A stretch of 64,000 nucleotides of DNA from Ahaetulla prasina (GCF_028640845.1 NC_080548.1:17295321-17359320); one strand, 5' to 3'. Positions 51,960-62,244 are shown, numbered from the stretch's first letter. A program made the numbers and translations. The notes: generated by a model not told the origin, from the letters alone.

Positions 51960-53669
51960 CCCAACAATAAACTTAAAGACTCAAGATCCATCCCACCACT
52001 AAAAGATTCTAACAACAAAGAATGCAATGACGAAACAGTCAAAGCAAACCTCTTCAACATTTTCTTTGGCTCAGTTTTTGTTAACTCCGATAACACATAT
52101 CCAACATTCCACAAACGAACCAGCAATGACTATGATGATTTAACTCATATAGATTTCACAGAAGACAACGTTGGTAAAGCTCTTCACAACTTAAAACCAT
52201 TGCTTTCTATTGGACCCGATGGACTATGTGCATATTCCTTAAAAAAACTTTCCATTAATATAGCTGAACCCCTAAGTATTATCTTTGATAAAGCTTTCAC
52301 TACCAGTTCTCTTCCCAAACTTTGGTCACTAGCCACAGTCATCCCCATCTTCAAAAAAGGAGACCCCAGCTTAGTCGAAAACTACAGACCGATCTCCCTT
52401 TGCTGCGTCACCTGCAAAGTCATGGAATCTATCATCAACCAATCCATTACCTCACACTTAGAAACTAACAACCTACTCTCCAACAAACAATTTGGTTTCA
52501 GGAAAAAGTTATCATGTAACTTACAACTTCTCCACTGCAAAAACATATGGACTTCAAATCTAGATCAAGGCAAATCAATAGATGCAATCTACATAGACTT
52601 CTGCAAAGCTTTTGACTCAGTAGTACACGATAAACTTCTCCTTAAACTAACATCCTATGGCATCTCAGGACCCCTCCACAAATGGATATCTACTTTTCTG
52701 TCTAACAGACAACAAGTGGTCAAAATTGGCAATGCTTTATCAAATCCTGTTCCTGTCAAGAGTGGCGTTCCTCAAGGCAGCGTCCTTGGACCAACACTCT
52801 TTATTCTATACATTAATGATCTTTGTGACCATATCTCAAGTAATTGTGTTCTCTTTGCTGACGATGTCAAACTATTTAACACCACAGTCAACACTTCTTT
52901 CATTCAAAACGACCTTGACCATCTAACCGCTTGGTCTAAAAATTGGCAACTCCAAATTTCAACCAGCAAATGCTCAGTCTTACATATAGGAAAAAAGAAC
53001 CCTAAAACTAAGTACATACTAGATGGACATTACCTTACAGACGACCCCCATCCCGTTAAAGACCTTGGAGTTTTCATGTCAAATGATCTAAGTGCCAAAG
53101 CCCACTGCAACTACATAGCAAAAAAAGCTCTAAGAGTTGTAAACCTAATTTTGTGTAGCTTCTTTTCCAAAAACACCACACTACTAACCAGAGCATATAA
53201 AACATTTGCTAGACCAATTCTAGAATACAGCTCACCTGTTTGGAACCCTCACCACATCTCTGACATCAATACAATTGAACGTGTCCAGAAATATTTTACA
53301 AGAAGAGTTCTCCATTCCTCTGAAAACAACAAAATACCTTATCCCACCAGACTTGAAATCCTAGGCTTAGAAAACTTGGAACTCCGTCGCCTTCGACAAG
53401 ACCTAAGTTTAACTCACAGAATCATCTATTGTAATGTCCTTCCTGTCAAAGACTACTTCAGCTTTAATTGCAATAATACAAGGGCAACCAACAGATTTAA
53501 ACTTAATGTAAACCGCTTTAATCTAGATTGCAGAAAATATGACTTCTGCAACAGAATCATCAGTGCTTGGAATACTTTACCTGACTCTGTGGTCTCTTCC
53601 CATAATCCTAAAAACTTTAACCAAAAACTTTCTACTGTTGACCTCACCCCATTCCTAAGAGGACCATAA
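51960..53669 (+). CDS. LINE reverse transcriptase (CR1/jockey group), intact RT frame, no endonuclease
   Basis: An uninterrupted frame of about 570 codons runs from just after a TAA at 51957 to TAA at 53667. No ATG fits the start, and the 5' part with the apurinic-type endonuclease is missing, so this is a 5'-truncated LINE ORF2. Counting from 52200, SIGPDGL lies at residues 3-9, YIDFCKAFDSV at 131-141 with the first catalytic Asp (133), and SGVPQGSVLGP at 188-198. The catalytic FADD is at 219-222 (Asp 221/222). The thumb and C-terminal domain follow, with LGVFMSNDLSAKAHC, ARPILEYSSPVWNPH, IERVQKYFTRRVL and AWNTLPDSVV. A complete ORF2 would act with its RNA in target-primed reverse transcription. 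The open frame and close match to 39881-40654 and 60834-61215 suggest recent activity. Family assignment within the group is uncertain. Confidence 0.9.
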   Translation, partial: PNNKLKDSRSIPPLKDSNNKECNDETVKANLFNIFFGSVFVNSDNTYPTFHKRTSNDYDDLTHIDFTEDNVGKALHNLKPLLSIGPDGLCAYSLKKLSINIAEPLSIIFDKAFTTSSLPKLWSLATVIPIFKKGDPSLVENYRPISLCCVTCKVMESIINQSITSHLETNNLLSNKQFGFRKKLSCNLQLLHCKNIWTSNLDQGKSIDAIYIDFCKAFDSVVHDKLLLKLTSYGISGPLHKWISTFLSNRQQVVKIGNALSNPVPVKSGVPQGSVLGPTLFILYINDLCDHISSNCVLFADDVKLFNTTVNTSFIQNDLDHLTAWSKNWQLQISTSKCSVLHIGKKNPKTKYILDGHYLTDDPHPVKDLGVFMSNDLSAKAHCNYIAKKALRVVNLILCSFFSKNTTLLTRAYKTFARPILEYSSPVWNPHHISDINTIERVQKYFTRRVLHSSENNKIPYPTRLEILGLENLELRRLRQDLSLTHRIIYCNVLPVKDYFSFNCNNTRATNRFKLNVNRFNLDCRKYDFCNRIISAWNTLPDSVVSSHNPKNFNQKLSTVDLTPFLRGP

Positions 53670-53812
53670 GGGGTGTGCATAAGCACACAAACGTGCCTAC
53701 CGTTCCGGTCCTATTGTTTTCTTTTCTTCTTCCTATATATGTTTATATGTGTATATACTATATAATCTTTTTGTATGATGTTGTGACAAAATAAATAAAT
53801 AAATAAATAAAG
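53670..53812 (+). mobile_element. 3' UTR and (AAAT)n tail of the jockey-like LINE
   Basis: GGGGTGTGCATAAGCACACA, GATGTTGTGACAAAATAAAT and tandem AAAT. Present also at 40655-40845 and, reversed, at 27821 and 60616. Confidence 0.92.
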
Positions 53813-54350
53813 ACAGACACAGACTTCAGAGGATAATTAGAACTGCAGAAAAAACCATTACTATGAAACTGCCTTCCATTGAGGACCTGTATACTGTCAA
53901 AAAGAAGGCTGTAAAAGTATTTACAGACCCCTCACATCCTGGACATAAACTGTTTCAACTCCTACCCTCAAAATGACGCTATAGAGCACCACACCAGAAC
54001 AATTAGGCACAAGAACAGTTTCTTCTTGAATGCCATCACTCTGCTAAACTAATAATTCCCTCAACACTGTCAAACTATTACTAAGTCTGCACTACTATTA
54101 ATCTTCTCATCGTTCCCATCACCCATCTCCTTCCACTGTATGACTGTAACTTTGTTGCTTGTATCCTTACGATTTATATTGATATTGTTTCCTGATTGCT
54201 TATTTGTAGCCTATGACTATCATTAACTGTTGTACCTTATGATTCTTGATGAAGGTATCTTTTCTTTTATGTACACTGAGAGCATATGCACCAAGACAAA
54301 TCCCTTGTGTGTCCAATCACACTTGGCCAATAGAAAATTATATTCTATTA

Positions 54351-54894
54351 TGAGGTTTGCCTTTTTTTATATATCTCACAATTGGCGCCCATCCTCAGGG
54401 AACTTCTCTCTACCAATAATTTTCTTGAATGTGGAATTCCTCACGGGTGGAGGATGAGCCCAATGAGGTGGGATAAGGGAGAAGAATCAAAATTGCAAAA
54501 GAGCTCCTGTCCTAGGCCCAAATCTTTATATATGCTGCAAACGACATTTCCAAGAAAGGTTGGATGATACTGTAACATGAGGGTTTTTTTTCCTGAATGG
54601 CTGCCAGGAGACAAAACTTTGGAACTCTTGTATAGGTAACTATAGAAAAAGACTACCATAAATTCTTATTAGTCTAACCTTTACTGTAATCCAAAATGCA
54701 ATTATTGCTACAGCTCCTCCATATTGTTTGTGACGTGACTGAAGTTTCACATACATTATACAAAGCTGGTATGTTTTAAAAGATGCTCAGGTTTTAGATC
54801 TTTTGAATCTTTGACATTGATAAGACTGGGCCTGAAATTCAATGTGCAGAAAAGTTAGGTTTTACGCTTAGGCAGCAAAAACCAAATGTATAGG
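54351..54894. other. Unique non-coding DNA
   Basis: No repeat or gene recognised. CR1-like words (AAGTTAGGTTTTACGCTTAG) appear near 54852, perhaps the start of the CR1 whose next part is at 55508. Confidence 0.45.
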
Positions 54895-55445
54895 TACATG
54901 GCTCGTGGCTCCCACATAACACCTCTCCTGCACAGACTGCACTGGCTGCCTGTGGCCTTCCAGGTGCGCTTCAAGGTTTTGGTAATGATCTTCAAAGCGC
55001 TCCATGGCATAGGGCCGGGTTACTTACGGGACCGTCTGCTGCCACCAATTGCCTCTCACCGACCCGTGCGCTCTCACAGAGAGGGACTCCTCAGGGTGCC
55101 GTCGGCCAGGCAGTGCCGACTGGCGACACCCAGGGGAAGGGCCTTTTCTGTGGGGGCTCCCACCCTCTGGAACGAGCTTCCCCCTGGACTTCGCCAACTT
55201 CCTGACCTTCGAACCTTCCGCCGCGAGCTTAAGACACATCTATTTATTTGCGCAGGACTGGACTAGAATTTTTAAATTTTAAATCTGGTTTTAATGGGGT
55301 TTTATTATTTATATTTCTATTTTTAAATATTTGGCCTATTTAATAAGTTTTTTAAATTAATGTTTTATTCTGTATATATTTATGTTTTATTTGGCTGTGA
55401 ACCGCCCTGAGTCCCTAGGGAGATAGGGCGGTATAAAAGTACAAA

Positions 55446-55504
<59 letters not shown>

Positions 55505-55506
55505 AT
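54895..55506 (+). mobile_element. L2 LINE 3' end with (AAAT)n tail
   Basis: Decodes HITPLLHRLHWLPVAFQVRF, KALHGIGPGYLRDRLLPP, SHREGLLRVPSARQCRLATP and LWNELPPGLRQLPDLRTFRR to a stop. It continues with ACCGCCCTGAGTCCCTAGG and about 16 AAAT units (55441-55506). The L2 lies inside an older CR1 (ATGTATAGGTAC... / ...AATAGCTGAAACCTGGCTC). Confidence 0.93.
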
Positions 55507-55808
55507 ACAGAATAGCTGAAACCTGGCTCAGTAGCAGTAACTATGAAAGGGATCTTGGAATCCTAGTGGAACAATCGCTTAAATAGGAGCCAGCAGTGTG
55601 TGCAGCAACAGTCAAAACCACCAATGCAGTCCTAGGTTGCATTGTTTGCAGGATAGAATCAAAATCACATGAACTGTGCTTTATAAAGCCTTAGTAAGGC
55701 CACACTTGCAATATTGCATCCAGTTTTGGTCCCCACATTACAAAAAAGGTGTTGTGATTCTTGAAAGAGTACAGAGAAGAGCAACAAAGATGATTAAAGG
55801 CCTAGAGC

Positions 55809-56284
55809 CAGGATGGCGAACCTATGGCACGCATGCCACAGGTGGCACACACAGAGCAATGTCTGTGGGCACATGAGCTATCACCCTAGGTCAGTCCCAC
55901 CACATATGTGCACGCGCCTCCCGCCAGCCAGCTGAATTTTGGGTCTCTGCCATGCATAGGGGGACGCGTGCGCATGCGTGGGGGTCTGGGGGCTGCGTGC
56001 GCATGCATGGGGTGGGGATCTGCGTGCACGTGCGCTGTGGGGTGGGGGGCGGCTTGTCCGCCGCGCCCCATTTTTTGTTCCAGGAGGCTTCAGGGAGGCC
56101 TCTTAGGCCCAAAATGGGGTGCGGGGGGGTCATGTGCACATGTGCAGGGGACAGGGAGTGCGGGGGGTCACGCACGCATGCGCAGGGGGCAGAGCGCACA
56201 GGGGTCATTGCATTATGGGTGTGGGCATGCACGCATGCGCTGTTGCACACGCACGTGCACTTTTGGCACCCGAGGAAAAAACAG
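55809..56284. mobile_element. hAT MITE, GGCACGC family
   Basis: CAGGATGGCGAACCTATGGC to GGCACCCGAGG-AAAAAACAG. Left flank CCTAGAGC, right flank TTTAGAGT: the same target word as the next element. Confidence 0.88.
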
Positions 56285-56292
56285 TTTAGAGT

Positions 56293-56469
56293 CAGTGGTG
56301 GGTTGCTCCCGGTTCAGTCCGGTTCTATAGAACCGGTAGTAAAACTGGCGGGAGGCTCCGCCCTCCCACCACGACGTCATGATGGCTGATCTGCGCATGC
56401 GCAGAAGTGACTATCCTTACACAGTTCCCATTGCGAACCGGTAGTAAAGGTAAGCAGAACCCACCCCTG
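56293..56469. mobile_element. hAT MITE, ACCGG family, short form
   Basis: CAGTGGTGGGTTGCTCCCGG to GCAGAACCCACCCCTG. Left flank TTTAGAGT, right flank CCTAGAGT. Inserted into the right target duplication of the neighbouring hAT. Confidence 0.92.
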
Positions 56470-56539
56470 CCTAGAGTCCATTTGAAGAACGGTTGCAGGA
56501 TTTGGGTGTGTCTAGTCTAGTGAAAAGTAGGATTGGGGT

Positions 56540-57211
56540 ATATTTAATTGAATGGAAAAAATGGATTGATTATATACAAAATAGATATCAGATTAAGAGA
56601 TATTAGACTGCCTTTGAATAATTAGGATGTCTTATTTTAGAATGTTATGGGGGAGGTTAGGAAATGAAAAGACTTGGATGAGGCTAATTGGGTTAGAAGG
56701 AAAAATCTTAGTCTATGATTGATTTATGTGTAATAATACCTTATGATTGACCCGGGAAGCCGGGGGTGGGTGGGAGATGGGGTGAGGGAGGGGGGAAGGG
56801 GGTTTTGAGGGGGGGAGGGGGGGAAAGGGGGAAAAATACATTGTAAGCCGCCCTGAGTCTTCGGAGAAGGGCGGGGTATAAATGTAAACAAAAAAAAAAA
56901 AAAAAAATTAGGACCGTAATAGCTCAGGCTGTAAGAAGCCTGTTATTAGAACACAGCAGCCTGCAATTACTGCAGGTTCAAGCCCGGCCCAAGGTTGACT
57001 CAGCCTTCCATCCTTTATAAGGTAGGTAAAATGAGGACCCAGATTGTTGGGGGGGCAATAAGTTGACTTTGTAAATATACAAATAGAATGAGACTATTGC
57101 CTTATACACTGTAAGCCACCCTGAGTCTTCGGAGAAGGGCGGGATATAAATGTAAATTTAAAAAAAAATGTTTGCTTGTTTTCTAAAACTTTTTCAATAA
57201 AAAAAAAAAGA
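56540..57211 (+). mobile_element. L1 LINE 3' end with target duplication
   Basis: The sequence AGGATTGGGGT is at 56529-56539 and 57212-57222. The interior has GATTGACCCGGGAAGCCGG and a G-rich stretch typical of the squamate L1 3' UTR, and ends in ATAAAAAAAAAAAG. It contains SINE material at 56850-57170. Confidence 0.88.
56850..57170 (+). mobile_element. Two tRNA-type SINEs in tandem (tail only, then full copy)
   Basis: 56850-56908 is a lone SINE tail (GTAAGCCGCCCTGAGTCTTC, then poly-A). 56912-57170 is a full copy with TAATAGCTCAGGCTGTAAG head, CAGGTTCAAGCCCGG B box, middle block and tail. Confidence 0.9.
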
Positions 57212-57555
57212 AGGATTGGGGTGACATGATAGCAGCGTTCCAATATTTGAGTTGATGTCACAAAGGAAAGGTGGGGTTAACCTCTTCTCCAAAGGACCAG
57301 AAGGCAAAACAAGAAAGAATGAATGGAAACTAAGCAAGGAGAGAACTAACCTAGAAATAAGGAAAAAATTTCCAGACAGTGAAAACAACTGATCAGTGGA
57401 ACAGCTTGCCTTCAGAAGTTATGGGTACTCCATCACTGGAGACTATTAAGAAGAGACCAGATAGTCGCTTGTCTGAAATGGTATAGGTCTCCTGCATGAT
57501 CAGGGGGATGGATCAGAAGACCTTTCAAGGGTCTTTCCAACTGTTTTTATTCTGT

Positions 57556-57753
57556 TATTATTTTTTCTTGGAAGATGTCAGGTGGAAAAAGCTTGGTCAA
57601 CAAACACACTTACATTGCTAATTTGGAGACATGTACAGTTAACCTAGAGAACGTAACTTGTGGTTTGATGTACAAGACAGAAAGCTATCATGTTATATTC
57701 ACCATACAAATCAGGATTCTCAAAACTCCAAAATTGTAATTCCAGATATGGAC
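57556..57753. other. Unique non-coding DNA
   Basis: Single-copy stretch between CR1 and the LTR; its last four bases GGAC are the LTR target duplication. Confidence 0.5.
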
Positions 57754-58876
57754 TGTAGAAAGTTAGCACCCACCCCTCTGCTAGGAAAATGAGATATTTT
57801 AGGAAATATTAAAAGGGCAGAATATTTCCCCTAAAAGGGAGGCAGAAACTCAGCCCCCCTCTCACCTTTGTCAATGGGCCATTGAGGCCTTCTACATAAC
57901 AAAGATCTACCTCCTTCAGGCAGAGCCATAATAGGAATACCAAAGCCCCTTTCATTACAGCATCACCCAGCAAGGCTCAACCAAGCCTGGGACTCAAAAG
58001 CACAGCCTACAAAGTTACCCCTGCATGGCCCCATGGGACCAATCAGAATACAAGCTCAAATTCAAAAGCCCAGAGAGGGTATAAAACCCAGGCACTCTCA
58101 GCATCTCTTGCCTTTTTGCCCCAGGACCTCAAACCATGTGGTCCCGTCCACCATTAAAAACCAACTTTCCAAGCCGTCTCCATGTTTCCAGTGTCTTTCT
58201 TCCCCACTTGGAACTGAACCAGTGGTGAAAAGTAAAATTTCTTACAAAATTTGTGGGGGTGGCTTGGTGTGGGTGGTAATGTGACTGGGTGGACGTGGCC
58301 AACTTTTTTTTTTTTTACTTTTAAAAGCATTTTTTCTACAACCTCTTAAGCCAAAAAATTGCTATTAAAAGGCTCCTCTGATGATCCCAGCTGAGCTGTA
58401 TGATCATCAGAGGCTTTTTTTTTTTACTCTTAAAAGCAGTTTTTCTGCAGTTTTTCGGCAGAAGAAAAAATGCTTTTAAAAGTAAAAAAAAAAACCTTTG
58501 ATGATCGCACTGCTCAGCTGGGCATGGTAGGGGGGCAAGGATTTTTGCTACCAATTCTCCGAACCACCAGCCACCAGGTTGTAGAAAAAATGCTTTTAAA
58601 AGGCTCCTCTGACGATCCCAGCTGAGCTGTATGATCATCAGAGGCTTTTTTTTTTACTCTTAAAAGCAGTTTTTCGGCAGAAGAAAAAATGCTTTTAAAA
58701 GTAAAAAAAAAAAACCTTTGATGATCGCACTTCTCAGCTGGGCATGGGGGGGGGCAAGGATTTTTGCTACCAATTCTCCGAACCACCCGCCGCCATCGCT
58801 ACTGGATCGGGTGATCCGATCCGAACCGGGAGCACTTCATCCCTGAACTGAACCCAGATGGACATTCCTTCCAACA
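57754..58876 (+). mobile_element. Solo LTR, family B, split by a hAT
   Basis: Starts TGTAGAAAG, ends CCTTCCAACA, flanked by GGAC on both sides. Without the hAT it is about 490 bp. Control signals are in LTR order: GACCAATCAGAAT (CCAAT) at about 58037, GGGTATAAAACCC (TATA) at about 58077, and ATTAAA near 58153. No gag, pol or env lies beside it. Reversed fragment at 23293-23545. Confidence 0.88.
58220..58845. mobile_element. hAT MITE, ACCGG family, long form with internal tandem duplication
   Basis: CAGTGGTGAAAAG to GGAGCACTTCATCCCTG, flanked by the exact 8-bp duplication AACTGAAC. A module of about 225-230 bp is present twice (about 58371-58580 and 58602-58800), each with inverted GATGATCCCAGCTGAG / CTCAGCTGGG words. 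Confidence 0.95.
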
Positions 58877-59472
58877 GGACAACAGTGATACAAAGTTTGA
58901 TTGCAGAGTTAAACATAACAGGGGCTAAAAACAAGAACACAGACTCATTAATTCAGTTTCTTAGTTTAGCACATGGCACAAGCTTGGCCAGCATGTGTTA
59001 AACGGCAAGGCAAATGCATGAAAAATCTTTTAAGCTTTTGGCTTATTAACACCACTGCTCTGAAGATGTCAGCATGAGCTTCACTGCTTTGATTTTAAGT
59101 GACGGTTTGGTTGATTGATGCTTCTGGAGTTTTTGCCAACCCTGGACTAGCATTTCACAGCTACCTGATAAAGAATGGAAAGAAGTATTTAAACGTTTAG
59201 ATGCTGACGAGCAATTCTCTAGTTCATTTACTACTGAGTTATATTGCTAACGTTCTGTTATCTCAGCAAACCTTTGAATGAAAGGACCTATAAATTGCTC
59301 CATGATGAAGTTCCTTGCCTGTAATTACAAAGAAACCTCAAAAACCAGGGGAATTGATGAGATCCACTTTATTTACTTGATTTGGGGAGGAAGAGAAGTT
59401 GATGCCAGAGAACTTCTTCAAAGTATACTTTCATATTTCAAGAGAATATTTGCAGCTCCGGGTTGAACTGTA
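58877..59472. other. Unique non-coding DNA
   Basis: About 600 bp with no recognised repeat or gene. Confidence 0.45.
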
Positions 59473-59590
59473 GGGTCCTTGGTGTTCTCTGAGCTTGGTT
59501 GTTTTCTTTTTTCTTTTTTTAGATAGTTTTCTTCATTTTATATCACAACTGCGATCTTTACAGCGCTCCAGTATCAGTATATCTCCTAAG

Positions 59591-60047
59591 GTAAAGGTAA
59601 AGGTAAAGGTTCCCCTCACACATATGTGCTAGTCGTTCCCGACTCTAGGAGGCGGTGCTCATCTCCATTTCAAAGTTAAAGAGCCAGCACTGTCTGAAGA
59701 CGTCTCCATGGTCACGTGGCTGGCATGACTAAACACCAAAGATGCACGGAATGCTGTTACCTTCCCACCAAAGGTGGTCCCTGTTTTTCTACTTGCATTT
59801 TTTACGTGCTTTCAAACTGCTAGGTTGGCAGAAGCTGGGACAAGTAACGGGAGCTCACCCCATTACGCGGCACTAGGGATCTGATCCGCTGAACCACCAA
59901 CCTTTTTTTTTTATTGAAAAAGTTTTACAAAATTTTTTTCCCCCTTTCCCCTCCCCTTTCCCCTCCCCTCCCTTCCCAAACCCCCCTCCCCGCCAACCTT
60001 TTGATCGACAAACTCAGTGTCTTAGCCACTGAGTCACCCTGTCCTTT
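59591..60047 (-). mobile_element. Sauria SINE, split by an L1 tail
   Basis: GGTAAAGGTAAAGGTTCCCC on the left, head TCTTAGCCACTGAGTCACCC on the right. Borders share TATCTCCTAAG / TATCTCCCAGG, a diverged target duplication in the L1. Confidence 0.92.
59907..59992 (-). mobile_element. L1 3' tail inserted in the Sauria SINE
   Basis: The 10-base duplication CCAACCTTTT is at 59897-59906 and 59993-60002. Between them are a T run, ATTGAAAAAGTTTTAC and C/T-rich sequence, the reverse of the L1 3' end seen at 57150-57211. Confidence 0.88.
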
Positions 60048-60613
60048 TATCTCCCAGGACATGCAATATGTACTTAGGAGTATATCTCCTAAGTACATAA
60101 ATTATTTTTGTTATTCTTCCTTTCCTTTTGTGTACATATCTAATCTATACAATGCATCCATATTGCAATTACATACCTATATATATTACCCTTTATTGTC
60201 ACATCTTAATTTACTTTTACATTCTTATTCTTTGTTTCTATTCTCTAACCAGTTATATACCATGTGTCCCAAATCAAATAGTATTCCGTTTCACCTCCTT
60301 TTATTTCCATTGTTAGCCTGTCCATCTCCACACATTCTAACATTTTTTTATCACCATTTCATCAGAGCGAGTACTATCGTTTTTCCAATATTGTGTGTAG
60401 ATGATTTTAGCTGCTGTTATTATGTGTAATATGATATACTGAGTTTTTTTACTATAATTCCCCCTTAATATACCCAATAAGAATAATTCTGGTATTAGAT
60501 CTATTTGTTGTTTAGTAATGTCCTCTAGCCAATTTCTTATCTTTTGACCAGTATTTCCTTGCATCTGGGCATAGCCACCACATGTGGTAATATGTTCCTT
60601 GCAAGCTTGGTTG

Positions 60614-61225
60614 CTTTTTTTTTTTTTTTTTTTTATTTTGTCACAACATCATACAAAAAGATTATATAGTATATAAACATATATATGAGTAAATATTAGG
60701 AGGTATAAGCATATATATATATAGGAAGAAGAAAAGAAAAACAATAGGACAGGAACGGTAGGCACGTTTGTGCACTTATGCACACCCCTTATGGTCCTCT
60801 TAGGAATGGGGTGAGGTCAATAGTAGAAAGTTTTTAGTTAAAGCTTTTAGGATTATGGGAAGAGACCACAGAGTCAGGTAAAGTGTTCCAAGCACTGATG
60901 ATTCTGTTACAGAAGTCATATTTTCTGCAATCTAAATTAAAGCGGTTAACATTAAGTTTAAATCTATTGGTTGCTCTTGTATTATTGCAATTAAAGCTGA
61001 AGTAGTCTTTAACAGGAAGGACATTACAATAGATGATTCTGTGAGTTAAACTTAGGTCTTGTCGAAGGCAACGGAGTTCCAAGTTTTCTAAGCCTAGGAT
61101 TTCAAGTCTGGTGGGATAAGGTATTTTGTTGTTTTCAGAGGAATGGAGAACTCTTCTTGTAAAATATTTCTGGACACGTTCAATTGTATTGATGTCAGAA
61201 ATGTGGCGAGGGTTCCAAACAAGAA
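60614..61225 (-). mobile_element. Jockey-like LINE 3' end, open C-terminal frame
   Basis: Minus strand: T run and ATTTTGTCACAACATCATAC, then GGTCCTCTTAGGAATGGGGT. The frame decodes WNPRHISDINTIERVQKYFT, RRVLHSSENNKIPYPTRLEI and AWNTLPDSVVSSHNPKSFN, almost identical to 53240-53620. The remaining insertion is about 610 bp, 5'-truncated. Confidence 0.92.
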
Positions 61226-61319
61226 CCTTTCTTACAGACATTTCATTACCCAACTAAGTAACATTATCAGCACTGATGTCTGCAAGAAACAGCCAAGCTC
61301 AGAGAACATTAAGAACCCC

Positions 61320-62159
61320 ACTTTGTCTCTTACAATGGTTCCCAGCCATTATATTGTCACTGAATGCTGATAAGTCAACGATCTGGTCACTGAATAAGTT
61401 AACAACTATCTAGCTTTTGAGGACCACCATACAAGTCATTGGTCAGCAATGGTACATCTGTGTTCATGTGACTCCTACGGAAGGAATCCATGGGACACCC
61501 CCCCCATCAAATCAAATTAATTTATATTGTTAAATGCTGTTTCAAATGATTAAAAATCTTATGAGGTCCCCAAATTTCATACATGTTGATGTCAGTCTTA
61601 AATTTGGTGAAACTTTAGGCAAGAATACCAAAATCTCATCAGAAGGGATGACATCATCAAATTTTGACCACGGAAATGAAAATATTTCATCTTACGTTAT
61701 TTTTATCCGCTACCAGAAATCATCTGCATTGGTCCACAGATCCATTGTTTTCAGATCAATGTTTATTAAAATCATTATTCAAGGTTATAGGAAAGAAAAA
61801 TAATGTCCATGCATTCACATTTCAGTAAAATGTATATTGAGTTAAAATAATCAGTATGCCTGTAAAACTGGCAGTTCCTGGAGTCCTGAGGGGATTTGTT
61901 AATGAGAAACAAAACTTTCTGTCTCCACTTCATGTCACCCTTATATCTGAGACATTATTTTAAAAAATGCTTTCCCCCGCCAATTACAAATAAAGGTAAT
62001 TATTTCAATGTATCTTTTAAAAAGCATCTTCCTCCAGAGTACACAGCTTTAAATGAGCTTCTAAATAGCCAAAAACTACATTAGAATAATTGAGAAATCC
62101 AACAATTGGGAAATGCAAAGGCTAGGGATAAATTCTAATTTGCACCGAACTCTAATTTA
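61320..62159. other. Unique non-coding DNA
   Basis: About 840 bp, AT-rich, no recognised repeat. Part of 61340-61500 resembles a decayed GTAGTCCTCGAC-type MITE (TAAGTCAACGATCTGGTCAC); weak. Confidence 0.45.
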
Positions 62160-62209
62160 CAGAATAACAGAATAACAGCATTGGAAGAAACTTTGAAGGT
62201 CTTCTAGTT

Positions 62210-62244
<35 letters not shown>

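Larger units (their letters stand above)
51880..54350 (+). mobile_element. Host LINE (Rex1/CR1-group) split by a second LINE
   Basis: Left part 51880-51947 decodes FYRGIIEPVICTSITAWFGS and ATQQ. The frame continues after the insertion at about 53813 with RHRLQRIIRTAE-like sequence and KLPSIEDLYTVKKKAVKVF, DPSHPGHKLFQLLP. This is the C-terminus of a CR1-group (Rex1/Babar-like) reverse transcriptase with frameshifts. The 3' UTR ends GTCCAATCACACTTGGCCAA and TATTCTATTATG, the plus-strand counterpart of the (AATAG)n-tailed fragment at 5412-5602. Confidence 0.75.
55508..57555 (+). mobile_element. CR1 LINE, split by two hATs and an L1
   Basis: [38 protein letters not shown] and [17 protein letters not shown] up to 55800. 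It resumes CATTTGAAGAACGGTTGCAG (56479), is cut by an L1 at 56540, and resumes GACATGATAGCAGCGTTCCA (57223) to the 3' end near 57555. Confidence 0.92.
59502..60603 (-). mobile_element. L1 LINE with ORF2 C-terminal fragment, split by a Sauria SINE
   Basis: The target word AGCTTGGTTG is at 59492-59501 and 60604-60613. The left side is T-rich (reversed poly-A). The minus-strand frame 60337-60564 (75 residues) decodes WLEDITKQQIDLIPELFLLG and ILHIITAAKIIYTQYWKND, the C-terminal part of L1 ORF2. Interrupted by the SINE at 59591-60047. Confidence 0.85.
59473..61319. mobile_element. Foldback element hosting nested insertions
   Basis: Left arm GGGTCCTTGGTGTTCTCTGA, GCTTGGTTG. Right arm, reversed, GGGTTCTTAATGTTCTCTGA, GCTTGGC, with a second pair CATTTCATTACCCAACTAAG / GATGTCTGC. 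Without its insertions it is only about 130-150 bp. It contains an L1 (59502-60603) and a jockey-like LINE (60614-61225). Confidence 0.7.
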
